From assembly GCA_964463355.1 (NCBI GenBank), contig CAYXBP010000001.1, positions 1 through 64,000 of the forward strand: a DNA stretch of 64,000 nt, written 5' to 3'. The first letter of the stretch is position 1. Every line of letters starts with the position of its first letter. A model generated the notes under the pieces. That model was given only the letters and a program-made list of their open reading frames with translations, did no database searches and had not been told where the DNA came from. The stretch comes from Firm-04 sp964463355. GTDB taxonomy: Bacteria; Bacillota; Clostridia; Oscillospirales; Ruminococcaceae. This document shows, one piece after another, positions 33,188 through 42,542 of this stretch. The position numbers and the translations under genes are program-made.

Positions 33188-34414
33188 ATGGAAAGTTTAG
33201 GAATTAGCAAACTCGACCTCAAGCGCCGCAATCGCAAGCAGATTCTGCACATTATGCGTGAATGCGGCCCCATCTCCCGCGTGGATATCGCTGCTCAGTT
33301 GGATCTGACCCGCGCTGCCGTCACCATCATCACCAATGATATGATTGAGCAGGGCGTGCTGAGAGAACTCGGTGAGGCACCCATCGATGAGGGCAATCCC
33401 AAGAAAGGACGCCGTAAGATCCTGTTGGACATCAACAAAGACACGAAATTCGTGCTGGGCGCCATGATCAATGAGCACGATGTTACCGTTGGTCTTTCCA
33501 ATGTGGCGGGCAATACGCTGGACAAGGACATGATGATTCTGTCTGACGATGTCGATCAGCAGGATATCATTTCGTTCATTGCAAAATCTGTTCAGAAGAT
33601 GATCAAGAATGCAGGTCTGTCCGATAAGCAGGTTCTGGGTATGGGCGTTGGTGTCGTCCCCGAGCGTTGGGAGCAGCTGCGTGCCGATATGCGCGATGGC
33701 TTGCCCGATTTCTCGAAGCTGCGTTATATTCTTGAGTTGGAGCTGAATTTACCTGTGGTTTGCAGCAATGCCATCACATTGTACGCAATGGGTTCTCTGG
33801 ATTACAGCAAGGGACCTCATCAGAACCAGTTGCTGCTGTACAGCGGTACGCACTACAATCTCGTTGTTGTCAGCGAGAACACTCTGTTGCACAATTGTTT
33901 GGTCAACACCACTATGGTTGAGCGTATCGTTGTGAATCCTGGTGGACGCAAGGCTGAGAATTATCCGGATGGCTCTGTGTATGCAGAGTTGACCCCGAAT
34001 GCAATTGTCGAGGGCATTCGCGAGTCGTTCAGTGCAGAAAAGACTCCTGTTCTGTTTGAGCTGGCAGGCGGCAACTTCGATGCTGTTACCATTCAGATGA
34101 TGGATAAGGCATATGAGCAAGGCGAACTCGCTGTGGTTGCATGGATGGATAGCCGCGTGGAGCTTCTTGCACAGCTGCTGTATAACATGATCCTGACCCA
34201 GTACGCTGATACTGCGGTACTGCAAAACTATCATCTCTGTGATGCACAGGTGAACAAGCTGCATGCTTGCATGAAGGAACTTGCAGGTGAGGAGATGGCA
34301 AATCGCGTGATCATCAGCCCCATAGATGAGGAGCATAGCTTCCTGGCTGGTTGCATGCACGCTGCTGAGGTTATGTTCTATTCTCAGGGTGGCTTGAAGT
34401 ACGAATCCCGCTAA
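33188..34414 (+). CDS. ROK-family transcriptional regulator
   Basis: A 408-aa NagC/XylR-type regulator: an N-terminal MarR-like winged helix (about 10-75; RRNRKQILHIMRECGPISR, DLTRAAVTIITNDMI) followed by a ROK fold. The ROK part is degenerate. The zinc motif CxCGxxGC and the kinase DxGxT loop cannot be found, so it should bind a ligand without phosphorylating it, or respond differently from NagC. AAAAAGGAG precedes the ATG. Codon use is biased like that of the sugar importer. Cellobiose or oligosaccharide genes in the window are likely targets by context only. Confidence 0.85.
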   Translation: MESLGISKLDLKRRNRKQILHIMRECGPISRVDIAAQLDLTRAAVTIITNDMIEQGVLRELGEAPIDEGNPKKGRRKILLDINKDTKFVLGAMINEHDVTVGLSNVAGNTLDKDMMILSDDVDQQDIISFIAKSVQKMIKNAGLSDKQVLGMGVGVVPERWEQLRADMRDGLPDFSKLRYILELELNLPVVCSNAITLYAMGSLDYSKGPHQNQLLLYSGTHYNLVVVSENTLLHNCLVNTTMVERIVVNPGGRKAENYPDGSVYAELTPNAIVEGIRESFSAEKTPVLFELAGGNFDAVTIQMMDKAYEQGELAVVAWMDSRVELLAQLLYNMILTQYADTAVLQNYHLCDAQVNKLHACMKELAGEEMANRVIISPIDEEHSFLAGCMHAAEVMFYSQGGLKYESR

Positions 34415-34509
34415 GTGCTGTAAATAACTGGCATTTTGCAGATGTACTTGGCTGTTTTGGCTCTGCTCTGCGAAAGATCGCATTTTGACTGTATGTAATC
34501 AATGATAAC

Positions 34510-34549
34510 AAAAGCGGTACACTCTTGATTAAGGGGTGTACCGCTTTTT
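34510..34549. terminator. Bidirectional terminator between ROK gene and degV
   Basis: A 13-bp stem (34510-34522 with 34536-34548) with flanking A and T runs serves the convergent ROK and degV transcripts. Confidence 0.88.
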
Positions 34550-34575
34550 GTAATGAAAGAATGATAATTCCAGCC

Positions 34576-35472
34576 TCAGACCGATTCCTGCAACGCTCTG
34601 CGCTGCTGACGAATAACCAGACCGACAACTTCGGGCCCTGAATTACAGGTAACGGTTGCGCCAATTGCCCAATACTGTACAGGAGGATATCCAAGTTTTT
34701 TGGTCAGCTGCGCCGCAAGCTCCTTGGCAAGGGTGTCATCTTTGCCATGCATGATAACATACGGTGTGTGAGGAATCATGTTTTCGTCCGCGATTTTCAT
34801 CATATGAGGGACAATATGCTGTTCGCCGCGCACTTTGGTCAGCACATCAGATTGGCAGTCAACGATACGGCAAACGGGACGCAGACCCAGCAATTCGCCT
34901 GCAAAGGCGGCTGCGGCACTAACCCTGCCGGAACGTTTCACATATTTGAGCGTCAATGGGACAAAATACACAGCAGCAGAAGCCACCCAATCCAACAGGT
35001 AGTCAATGACTTCGGCACAATCTGCTCCTCTGCGGAGCATCTTGGCGGCCTCTACTACACCATAGCCATAGGTGGCGGTGTAATTCCTGCCATCAATAAT
35101 ATGAATGCGCATTGGTCGATCATCACGCATATCCTCGCTATAAAACTGCGCACGGGCGGCAATTGCGTTATCATGGGTTGCCGATCCCTCGCTGCCGATG
35201 GACACATAAATGACATCGCTATAGCCCTCTGCATAGAGCTGCACAAAGGTATCGTGCATTTCAAAAGGGGTGATTTGCGCTGTAGAGGGATATTCCTGCG
35301 CGGCGGCGATTTTTTCGTAGAACGCCTCTTTGGTGAAATCCTTCAATTCACGGGCACATATGCCGTCTATGTTGACGGGGAAATACAGCATCCCGATGTC
35401 AAGTTCCTCGGCAAGATCGAGTGGAATATCACTGCAAGAGTCTGTCATCAGCTTGATTTTTTCTTTCAGCAT
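34576..35472 (-). CDS. DegV-family fatty-acid-binding protein
   Basis: A 298-aa DegV protein. In Firmicutes the FakB members bind a fatty acid and present it to the kinase FakA; other members have unknown ligands. Family marks: KLMTDSCSDIPLDLAEE, STAQITPFEMHDTF, YVSIGSEGSATHDNA, and the late RVSAAAAFAGELLGLRPV. GAAAGGAT precedes the ATG. No fakA is nearby. Confidence 0.92.
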   Translation of the reverse strand: MLKEKIKLMTDSCSDIPLDLAEELDIGMLYFPVNIDGICARELKDFTKEAFYEKIAAAQEYPSTAQITPFEMHDTFVQLYAEGYSDVIYVSIGSEGSATHDNAIAARAQFYSEDMRDDRPMRIHIIDGRNYTATYGYGVVEAAKMLRRGADCAEVIDYLLDWVASAAVYFVPLTLKYVKRSGRVSAAAAFAGELLGLRPVCRIVDCQSDVLTKVRGEQHIVPHMMKIADENMIPHTPYVIMHGKDDTLAKELAAQLTKKLGYPPVQYWAIGATVTCNSGPEVVGLVIRQQRRALQESV

Positions 35473-35553
35473 ATGGAGATCCTTTCTGCGTTAGTGCATT
35501 GATATGCACATAACGCCTCGCATTCGCTTGGGCAATGCCGTGTGGCATTGCCA

Positions 35554-36102
35554 TTATGTTTGGCTGATATCGTATGCGCGGGGGGTTTCTGGTTCCCACA
35601 CAGACTGCGCCATTCTGCCGTTTAGGCAAAGTCCCTCAAAGTGATGCTGCCGCAGCACCTCGTAAGCGGCAACAGAAACGGCGTTTGAAATGTTCAGGCA
35701 GCGCAGCGTTTCACGCATGGGAATGCGCACGCAGCGTTCGGGGTGCGCCATGAGAAATGCATCGGAAAGCCCAGTATCCTCTCTGCCAAAAAACAGATAG
35801 GTTTCTTCCGGGTAGGCAACCTCGGTGTAGAGCTGTCCTGTTTTCGCCGTAAAGTAGAAGTACGGGTTCTGTGTGCCACTTACTTGATTTTGTGCAAAAA
35901 ACGCCTCTACATTCGGGTAGTGAAGGATTTCCAGTTTATCCCAGTAATCCAACCCAGCACGCTTGAGTTTGGATTCCTCAATGGAAAAGCCAAGTGGGTG
36001 GATGAGGTGCAATCTTGCGCCTGTGACGGCGCAGGTGCGTGCGATACTGCCTGTGTTCTGCGGGATTCTCGGCTCTACCAGTACCAGATTCAGTCTTAGC
36101 AA
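35554..36102 (-). CDS. trmL: tRNA (cytidine/uridine-34 2'-O)-methyltransferase
   Basis: SPOUT enzyme that methylates the wobble base of certain leucine tRNAs. The 182-aa protein has the LVEPRIPQNTGSIARTCA opening and the SAM-knot segments YLFFGREDTGL, VRIPM and CLNISNAVSVAAYEVLRQ. The start is TTG, eight bases after AAAGGAG, with homology beginning at that codon. A 9-bp hairpin (35531-35552) covers the stop codon region. Confidence 0.92.
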   Translation of the reverse strand: MLRLNLVLVEPRIPQNTGSIARTCAVTGARLHLIHPLGFSIEESKLKRAGLDYWDKLEILHYPNVEAFFAQNQVSGTQNPYFYFTAKTGQLYTEVAYPEETYLFFGREDTGLSDAFLMAHPERCVRIPMRETLRCLNISNAVSVAAYEVLRQHHFEGLCLNGRMAQSVWEPETPRAYDISQT

Positions 36103-36210
36103 GGGATCGACTCCTTTCGGTAATGTTTTTTCGGAAAATACTCCCTTGCATAGTTGTGTACGGGAAGGGGAATGCTGTCATCAGCAAAGCAAGGAAGGAG
36201 TTTGAGCATC

Positions 36211-36390
36211 ATGCAATACAAAGCATTGGCAAAGGGTGTTGCTCTTGGCGTGACCGCAGGCACTGTGGGCTATTTTATTCTACAGGCAAGTGCTGGAGAA
36301 AAGAACCGTTTGAAGCGTCGCACGATGCGCGCAGTACGGGCAATGGGTGATGTTTGGGAAAGCGTTTCGGATATGCTGCATATGCAGTAA
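36211..36390 (+). CDS. Small membrane-anchored protein, unrecognised
   Basis: A 59-aa protein with one hydrophobic, Gly-rich helix (about 8-25) and a basic tail, somewhat like YtxH-type small proteins. GGAAGGAG precedes the ATG at 36211, which is preferred over upstream in-frame ATGs. It is divergent from trmL. No function can be given. Confidence 0.7.
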   Translation: MQYKALAKGVALGVTAGTVGYFILQASAGEKNRLKRRTMRAVRAMGDVWESVSDMLHMQ

Positions 36391-36441
36391 TCCCACTTTT
36401 GGGCAACACGAACAAAGTTCGTCTGCTGGTTTTGTGACATA

Positions 36442-36864
36442 TCATCCTGCGTTTGCCTTACGGTAGCTCATGTAGCCTTCCAGAATCAGCACGGCAGCAA
36501 CCGCATCGACCACAGCCTTGCGTTTTTTGCCCCGTGTGTTGGTTTCGTTGAGGATACGATGTGCTGAAACCGTTGTGCAGCGTTCATCCCACAGCGTGAC
36601 AGGAAGCTGTGTCAGTTCATGCAGAAGTGCTGCAAACGCTTCGCATTTTTGCGCACGCTCGCCACAGCTTCCGTCCATATTTTTCGGATGCCCCACTACA
36701 ATTTCGTCCGCATGGGCTTGGAGTGCCGCCTGCGCGGTTTTTTCTGCGCACAATTGAAAATCAGGTTCCGTCAATACGCCATGTGGAGAGGCAAGCAGTT
36801 CGGTTTTATCGCAGATTGCCCAGCCTGTGCGCACATCCCCGTAATCGACCGCAAACAGAATCAT
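36442..36864 (-). CDS. ruvX: Putative pre-16S rRNA nuclease / Holliday junction resolvase-like YqgF
   Basis: A 140-aa RNase H-fold protein; E. coli YqgF trims the 5' end of 16S rRNA. Acidic active-site positions are visible in FAVDYGDVRTG, WDERCTTVSAH and KAVVDAVAAVLILE. It overlaps the phosphatase gene by four bases and ends the pyrF-led operon. Length is typical. Confidence 0.92.
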   Translation of the reverse strand: MILFAVDYGDVRTGWAICDKTELLASPHGVLTEPDFQLCAEKTAQAALQAHADEIVVGHPKNMDGSCGERAQKCEAFAALLHELTQLPVTLWDERCTTVSAHRILNETNTRGKKRKAVVDAVAAVLILEGYMSYRKANAG

Positions 36865-37544
36865 GAATCGTTCTCCTCCTTTGCAGTTTCGTATCTACAC
36901 CACTGTGAACGGTGCAGGGTGGAGTATTCGGTGGGTAAATGGGAGGCATCGTTTTTGAAGATCAGCTTCCAGCCCGCGTCCGTATCGTACTCAACCAGAG
37001 AGATCGCTGTGTTATCTGCCCAGCCGACATCTGTAAGATGTACGGCATCACCAAATTCTACATAGCACAAAAAATTGCGAATGGCGCATCCGTGAGAAAC
37101 CACAGCGACTGACTTCCCCAAATGGGCTTTGGCAATGTGATTGACTGCATTGATCATGCGGTGGCGTACTTCCGTCATGCTTTCGCCGTTAGGTGCCTGA
37201 AAACGCCACATTTCACCCGTCCAAAGGGCGTATTCGTTAGGGTAACGTTCGGGCAGAACGCTCCACGGCATTCCTTCCCAGTCGCCTCCATTAATCTCAT
37301 GGAGTGCGGTTTCCTCGTGTATTGGCAGATTGTGATGCAGATTGACTGCCTCAGCGGTTCGTTTTGCGCGCAGATAGGGACTTGTATAAATCGCATCCAG
37401 CGGAATATCACCAAAGCGTTTTGCAAGATACGCAAGCTGCTGTTCGCCTTTTTTGGTCAGCTGTGTTGATGTGCAGCCCTGAAAAAATTCGTCGGCATTG
37501 CCCTTTGCCTCGGCGTGGCGTACCAGATAAACTTTTGTCACCAT
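36861..37544 (-). CDS. Histidine phosphatase (phosphoglycerate mutase-like)
   Basis: A 227-aa member of the histidine phosphatase superfamily. The catalytic RHG-type motif reads LVRHAEAKGN near 6-15, and the second His is in AVVSHGCAIRNFL. Substrate unknown; small-molecule phosphatases such as CobC or GpmB-like enzymes share this form. It overlaps pyrD by seven bases. Confidence 0.88.
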   Translation of the reverse strand: MVTKVYLVRHAEAKGNADEFFQGCTSTQLTKKGEQQLAYLAKRFGDIPLDAIYTSPYLRAKRTAEAVNLHHNLPIHEETALHEINGGDWEGMPWSVLPERYPNEYALWTGEMWRFQAPNGESMTEVRHRMINAVNHIAKAHLGKSVAVVSHGCAIRNFLCYVEFGDAVHLTDVGWADNTAISLVEYDTDAGWKLIFKNDASHLPTEYSTLHRSQWCRYETAKEENDS

Positions 37545-38449
37545 GGGCGCATGGTTCCAGTAAGTTCTGCGGCAGTTTTGATGTTGTTTTCATCTAGCCA
37601 TTGGTTCAACTCTTGAATGATGCGCACGGGTGCGTAGGGATCGGTTAACACGGCAGTGCCTACCTGTACAGCAGCTGCACCAGCCATCATCAGTTCAGCG
37701 GCATCTTTTCCACTTGCAACGCCGCCCATACCAATAATGGGAATTTTGACGGCATTGGCAACCTGCCACACCATGCGCACAGCAACGGGAAACACGGCAG
37801 GGCCGGAGAGTCCGCCGGTGTTATTCTTGAGAATCGGGCGACGGGTACGCAGATCAATGCGCATACCCAGCAGTGTGTTGATGAGTGAAACCGCATCAGC
37901 ACCTTCGGCTTCTACCGCCTTGGCAATCTCGGTGATATCCGTGACATTGGGTGAAAGCTTAACCACCAGTGGCTTTTTGGTTGCTTTGCGTACAGTCTTG
38001 ACCATTGACGCGGCAGTATCTGCCTGTGCGCCAAACGCCAGACCGCCATTTTTCACGTTGGGGCAGGAAATATTCAGTTCCAGCATATGCACATCAGTTT
38101 TGTCCAGCTTTGCGGCAGATTCGGCGCAGGCTTCGGGAGAAGATCCAGCAAAGTTTGCAAGGATCACGGTATTCTGCTGCAAAAGCCACGGCAGTTCAGT
38201 TTGCAAAAAGGCATCCATACCAGGATTTTGCAAGCCCACTGAATTGAGCATACCAGCAGGGGTTTCCGCGATGCGTGGAGCAGGGTTTCCGTTTTGTTTC
38301 AGTGGGGTTGTCCCCTTTGCCGCGATGCCGCCCAGCAGCGAAAGCGGATAATACTGTGCGTATTCTCTTCCGTAGCCAAACACGCCTGATGCGGGAATAA
38401 TTGGATTCTTAAATGCCACACCACATACTTTGACAGATAAATCAGCCAT
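37538..38449 (-). CDS. pyrD: Dihydroorotate dehydrogenase B, catalytic subunit
   Basis: Oxidises dihydroorotate to orotate, passing electrons to NAD through PyrK. The 303-aa class 1B protein has FMN-contact segments (NPIIPASGVFGYG, KGTTP), the active-site Cys loop LELNISCPNVKNGG, and the glycine-rich GMGGVASGKDAAELMMAGA. The ATG at 38449 lies inside the end of pyrK (eight-base overlap); a longer open frame upstream is not used. Confidence 0.94.
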   Translation of the reverse strand: MADLSVKVCGVAFKNPIIPASGVFGYGREYAQYYPLSLLGGIAAKGTTPLKQNGNPAPRIAETPAGMLNSVGLQNPGMDAFLQTELPWLLQQNTVILANFAGSSPEACAESAAKLDKTDVHMLELNISCPNVKNGGLAFGAQADTAASMVKTVRKATKKPLVVKLSPNVTDITEIAKAVEAEGADAVSLINTLLGMRIDLRTRRPILKNNTGGLSGPAVFPVAVRMVWQVANAVKIPIIGMGGVASGKDAAELMMAGAAAVQVGTAVLTDPYAPVRIIQELNQWLDENNIKTAAELTGTMRPW

Positions 38450-39245
38450 TCCAGACCACCCTTTCCGCGTCAAATACTGGCCCATCCTTGCAGACATGAC
38501 CTGCATGTATACTGCCGTTTGCAAGGTAGAGATTGCAGGCGCACACCAAACAGGCACCTACACCGCATCCCATCCGTTCTTCCAGAGAAACCTCGCAGCG
38601 TACATCATTTTCCTTGGCGAGTGCGGCAATGGCTTTCAGCATGGGCATGGGGCCGCAAGCATAGATGATATCGAATTCTTTCTCGCGGAGCAGTGCTGCT
38701 AGTGGTTCAGTGACCAGACCGTGGTGTCCTGCGGAGCCGTCATCGGTGCAAAGAATCGTATCCGCACCTGCTTCTGCGAAATCCTTTTGCAGAATGGCTG
38801 CCCCCTGGTTGCGGAAACCGCTGATTACAGTGGCGTTTCTGCCATAATGCTGTGCCAACGGCAGCATGGGTGGTGTACCAATGCCGCCGCCGATCATTAC
38901 AGCAACAGCGGAGGGTTCCAGCAAAGTAAAGCCGTGCCCTAATGGCCCAAGGAGATTGACCGTATCCCCTGCTTTAACCTGCGAGAGTGCCTTTGTGCCA
39001 TCGCCTCTGACTTCAAACACCAGTCGCAGCGTCCCTGCCTGTTTGTCGATCTCACAAATGGAGATGGGGCGGCGCAGGGTGTAGTTGCCATCTGGCAGAA
39101 GATGTACAAACTGACCCGCCTGTGCCTTTGCAGCGACGGCGGGGCAGTCGATGACCATGCTCCATACGGTCATATTGAGCTGTGTTATGCTGCGCACGGG
39201 ATAGCGCAGATTGGGAAGCGAATAAGCTTGTTCATTCATACACAT
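38442..39245 (-). CDS. pyrK: Dihydroorotate dehydrogenase electron transfer subunit
   Basis: A 267-aa FAD and 2Fe-2S protein. The FAD site includes RRPISICEID; the NAD-binding part has MIGGGIGTPPMLPLA. The cluster Cys set is visible at ERMGCGVGACLVCAC with a further Cys in GHVCKDGPVF. GGAG precedes the ATG. It lies between pyrF and pyrD in one operon. Confidence 0.94.
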   Translation of the reverse strand: MCMNEQAYSLPNLRYPVRSITQLNMTVWSMVIDCPAVAAKAQAGQFVHLLPDGNYTLRRPISICEIDKQAGTLRLVFEVRGDGTKALSQVKAGDTVNLLGPLGHGFTLLEPSAVAVMIGGGIGTPPMLPLAQHYGRNATVISGFRNQGAAILQKDFAEAGADTILCTDDGSAGHHGLVTEPLAALLREKEFDIIYACGPMPMLKAIAALAKENDVRCEVSLEERMGCGVGACLVCACNLYLANGSIHAGHVCKDGPVFDAERVVWNG

Positions 39246-39262
39246 GATTGCACGCTCCGTTT

Positions 39263-40186
39263 TCAGCCGATTTTAATATAGGTCATGAGATCTTCACGCA
39301 TACGGATTGCTTCACGGCGTGCAGCACCTGCGAAATCACGTTCATCGCACTGCTCTTTTTTGTATGCGCAGAGAATGGCGCGAGAACTGTTGACGATGGC
39401 TCCCAGACCATTTTTGTCAAATCCCCCCGCGATACCTGCTGCACCTCCGCCCTGTGCGCCGTAACCAGGCACAAGGAACATGGTATGGGGCATTCTTTTA
39501 CGGAGAGAAATCAATTGTTCGGGGTAGGTAGCACCCACCACAGCACCTACTGCACTGTAGCCGTAAGCACCGATGGTATCTGCGCCCCATTCTTCGCACT
39601 TATCGCCCATTCTGGCATACAGCGGCACGCCATCAATAAGCAGATCCTGAAACTCGCCGGAAGAGGGATTTGAGGTTTTGCAGAGAACGAAGATGCCTCT
39701 GTCACGCTGTTTACAGACGGGTAACAATGGCGCGATGCCGTCTGTGCCCAGATATCCGTTGACTGTCAGTGCATCTGCGCCAAAGGGTTCACATTCGCTT
39801 TCCCCAATTTTGCAGGAGCCGAGATGCGCAGCAGTATAGGCTTCCATGGTGGCACCGATATCGTTGCGTTTGCCATCAGTGATGACGTACATACCGCGCA
39901 GTCTTGCATAGCGGATGGTACGTTCCATGGTTTTGACACCGTGGTGGCCATACATTTCGTAATAGGCGGCTTGCAGCTTCACAGCAGGCACGATATCGCA
40001 GATAGCGTCAATAATCTGCTGATTGTATTTGAAGATCGCCTTGGCGGCAGCTTTGAGCGTTTCACCGTCCTCATCAAGGAAGGATTTTTTTAGATACTCC
40101 GGGACATATTCGAGTTTGGGATCAAGACCCGCTACAGTGGGGTTTTTCATGTTGATGATTTTGGAAATCAGACGGTCAAAAGACAT
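39263..40186 (-). CDS. pyrF: Orotidine 5'-phosphate decarboxylase
   Basis: Last step of UMP synthesis. The 307-aa protein is the longer clostridial/mycobacterial type 2 form. The catalytic Lys-Asp network is in DGKRNDIGATMEAYTAAHLG, and substrate loops in NGYLGTDG and VPGYGAQGG. GGAGG precedes the ATG at 40186; the frame extends upstream but homology starts at MSFDRLISKI. It leads the pyrF-pyrK-pyrD-phosphatase-ruvX operon. Confidence 0.94.
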   Translation of the reverse strand: MSFDRLISKIINMKNPTVAGLDPKLEYVPEYLKKSFLDEDGETLKAAAKAIFKYNQQIIDAICDIVPAVKLQAAYYEMYGHHGVKTMERTIRYARLRGMYVITDGKRNDIGATMEAYTAAHLGSCKIGESECEPFGADALTVNGYLGTDGIAPLLPVCKQRDRGIFVLCKTSNPSSGEFQDLLIDGVPLYARMGDKCEEWGADTIGAYGYSAVGAVVGATYPEQLISLRKRMPHTMFLVPGYGAQGGGAAGIAGGFDKNGLGAIVNSSRAILCAYKKEQCDERDFAGAARREAIRMREDLMTYIKIG

Positions 40187-40257
40187 AATGGTTCCTCCAT
40201 TCGTTTTATGGATTGGCTGTGACCGGCATTTGCCGATGCGCACAGCTTTACATACAT

Positions 40258-40287
40258 ATTATACCATAATTATGCGGGCATCGTCAA
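40258..40287 (-). promoter_or_regulatory. Promoter of the pyrF operon
   Basis: Minus-strand TTGACG (40287-40282), 18 bases, TATAAT (40263-40258). The leader has a hairpin with arms GCTGTG/CACAGC; no PyrR-type anti-terminator is evident. Confidence 0.75.
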
Positions 40288-40371
40288 GCATTCGCGGCAA
40301 ATACAGCGAATTTTTCACTTCGCGCCATCGCACTTCTGCAAGATAATTATAAAAAACGGCAAGGAATACGC

Positions 40372-40400
40372 TTGTCATTGATGCCGAGTACTGTTATAAT
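40372..40400 (+). promoter_or_regulatory. Promoter of the GH5 endoglucanase gene
   Basis: TTGTCA (40372-40377), 17 bases, TATAAT (40395-40400). Confidence 0.75.
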
Positions 40401-40466
40401 GAGAATAACGGCTATGTACTCTTAGGGGGAGTAGCAATTTCAGCCGACAGGAAGGAGTTTTTATCT

Positions 40467-42191
40467 ATGTTGGATTGCACAAAAAAGCGCAAGCTGTGGC
40501 TTGCAACTGCGCTGTGCCTGCTTTCAGCGCAGATTTCAGCGTTGCCTTCACAGGCAGCAACCTTTACCAGCACACCTATTTCCGAATGCAACTATGTGAA
40601 AACCTATGGCACAGAGGTAAATGGTGATGTGGCATTGGAAACCTCTTTGCGGGAGATCGGCGTGCCTGCCAGTGCGACTGTGGAAGAAATTTGGGTGAAT
40701 GTCAGTGGTGAGGCGGGGAAAAATATTATGCCTGCCATTGGCTATACGGCGGTTGGCTATAATGAGGATAACTGGTACTCCGATTCCATGGCAATTACCG
40801 AAGCGAACGGTACGGTTGTGTTCGATATTCCAGAGGAATACCCCGTAGAAAACGATTTTCAAGTGCAGTTCTGGTGGGGCGATATTGACGCAATGACCGT
40901 AGAGAGCATCGGCGTTAAGGTGTTGGGCGGCGATGCAGATATTCTTGGCGATTTGAACGCAGATGATGCAGTCAATGTTGCTGATGTTGTCGCAATGGTG
41001 CGGTATCTGACAGAGAATGTTGTCATGCTTGCGCCGCAGAATGCAGATCTTGATGGCGATGGTGACATGGATGCTGTTGATCTGACGCTGCTCAAGCGCG
41101 GCATTATGGATGGTTCTCTTGGAAAAACTGAACCGGATGATCCGATACAGAGCGGTGAGGGCTTTGATCAAACCGCCATGGAGTTTGTGGCAAATCTGAA
41201 GCTGGGCTGGAATCTTGGCAATACCTTGGATGCTACCAGTGGATATGCAAGCAATGCGTATGCCTTTGAAACCGCGTGGGGAAATCCTTATACCACAAAA
41301 GCAATGATTGACGCGGTGAAGAAAGCAGGCTTTAATACGGTGCGTGTTCCCGTAAGCTGGGGACAGAAAATGGGTGGCGCACCAGATTATAAGGTCAGCG
41401 ACGAGTGGATGAACCGTGTGTATGAGGTTGTTGGCTATGTGCTGGAAAATGATATGTATTGCATTCTCAACAGCCATCACGACACGGATTGGCAGGTGCC
41501 CTCTTATAGTAATCTGGATGCACAGAAGGCACAGCTGACCGCATTGTGGACACAGATCGGACAGAAGTTTGCCGATTGCGATGAGCATCTGATCTTTGAA
41601 ACGCTCAACGAACCGCGATTGGTTGGTCATGCAGATGAGTGGAACGGCGGCACTGCCGAGGCAAGAGCAGTGGTGAACGAGATGAACGCGACCTGCCTTT
41701 CTGCCATTCGCGCCAGCGGTGGCAACAACGAAAAACGCTTTGTGGTGATGCCTGGTTATTGTGCCTCTTCAATCGCCACCGTGATCAACGATATGGTGCT
41801 GCCTGATGACGATCATCTGATTGTATCCATTCACGCATATACGCCTTATAATTTTGCGCTGAACATCAACGGTACTGCTAACTGGGATATCAACAGCGAT
41901 TCTTATGAGATTGTGCAGAACTTTGAACGCGTAAAGGCGAGGTTTATTAACAATGGTATTCCCGTGATTGTTGGCGAGTTTGGCGCACTGAATAAGAACA
42001 ACGATTCCGAGCGCGCAGAGTGGGCTGAGTATTATGTCAAAACGGCTACGTCTTACGGTATTCCCTGCATTTGGTGGGATAACAACGCTTATAACGGCAG
42101 TGGTGAGAATTTCGGTCTGATTAACCGCAGTTCCTGTACCGTGCAGTTCCCTGAAATTATGGATGCCATGCTCCGCGGATTAAACGGTTGA
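40467..42191 (+). CDS. Secreted cellulosomal GH5 endoglucanase with internal dockerin
   Basis: A 574-aa secreted beta-glucanase. Signal peptide about 1-31. Residues about 32-154 form a beta-sandwich module, probably carbohydrate-binding, which I cannot place in a CBM family. A dockerin lies at about 158-218 with two calcium loops (GDLNADDAVNVADV, DLDGDGDMDAVDL). The catalytic GH5 domain fills about 230-574 and resembles subfamily 4: LKLGWNLGNTLDA start, acid/base Glu382 in TLNEP, nucleophile Glu504 in VGEFGA, and substrate-site CIWWDN. The dockerin sits between the binding module and the catalyst; in many cellulosomal enzymes it is at an end. AAGGAG precedes the ATG. Exact substrate (cellulose, xyloglucan, mixed-linkage glucan) is open. 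Confidence 0.93.
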   Translation: MLDCTKKRKLWLATALCLLSAQISALPSQAATFTSTPISECNYVKTYGTEVNGDVALETSLREIGVPASATVEEIWVNVSGEAGKNIMPAIGYTAVGYNEDNWYSDSMAITEANGTVVFDIPEEYPVENDFQVQFWWGDIDAMTVESIGVKVLGGDADILGDLNADDAVNVADVVAMVRYLTENVVMLAPQNADLDGDGDMDAVDLTLLKRGIMDGSLGKTEPDDPIQSGEGFDQTAMEFVANLKLGWNLGNTLDATSGYASNAYAFETAWGNPYTTKAMIDAVKKAGFNTVRVPVSWGQKMGGAPDYKVSDEWMNRVYEVVGYVLENDMYCILNSHHDTDWQVPSYSNLDAQKAQLTALWTQIGQKFADCDEHLIFETLNEPRLVGHADEWNGGTAEARAVVNEMNATCLSAIRASGGNNEKRFVVMPGYCASSIATVINDMVLPDDDHLIVSIHAYTPYNFALNINGTANWDINSDSYEIVQNFERVKARFINNGIPVIVGEFGALNKNNDSERAEWAEYYVKTATSYGIPCIWWDNNAYNGSGENFGLINRSSCTVQFPEIMDAMLRGLNG

Positions 42192-42215
42192 GCATCACAA
42201 TAATAATCACAAGAT

Positions 42216-42250
42216 GGCGAGGCTGGTTCAGATATCAGCCTCGCCGTTTT
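42216..42250 (+). terminator. Terminator of the endoglucanase gene
   Basis: A 10-bp stem GGCGAGGCTG/CAGCCTCGCC followed by GTTTT, 25 bases after the stop. Confidence 0.88.
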
Positions 42251-42448
42251 ATGCATCAGCCATGAGTTTTGTTTTGTGCAAGACTTTTCAAAGATTTGCA
42301 GGGTCAGGTGGCAACATCTATGCCGCTGTCCGCAGAGAACAGATTGATGCCATGTGCGATGATAGCAATGCTCTTGTTTGAATTGCCGATATTAACTTAA
42401 ATGATGGCTTGTGTTATCTCTTTTTTAGGCAAATAAGCGAAAAAGGTA

Positions 42449-42477
42449 TTGACTTTTGTACAGAGATTACGTATAAT
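42449..42477 (+). promoter_or_regulatory. Promoter of the mannanase gene
   Basis: TTGACT (42449-42454), 17 bases, TATAAT (42472-42477). Confidence 0.85.
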
Positions 42478-42542
42478 GAAAACTGTACGGCAGCCGTCGT
42501 ACGAGGGGAATAAATGGCAACATGAAAAAAGGAGCGTTTATT

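Larger units (their letters stand above)
42192..42542. other. Intergenic region between the two GH5 genes
   Basis: About 350 bases holding the endoglucanase terminator and the mannanase promoter. The middle (42251-42440) shows no open frame or structure that I can interpret. Confidence 0.5.

Noticed and set aside
40187..40257. PyrR-type attenuator before pyrF.
   Set aside because: Only a short hairpin is seen; there is no terminator/anti-terminator pair or PyrR-binding consensus.
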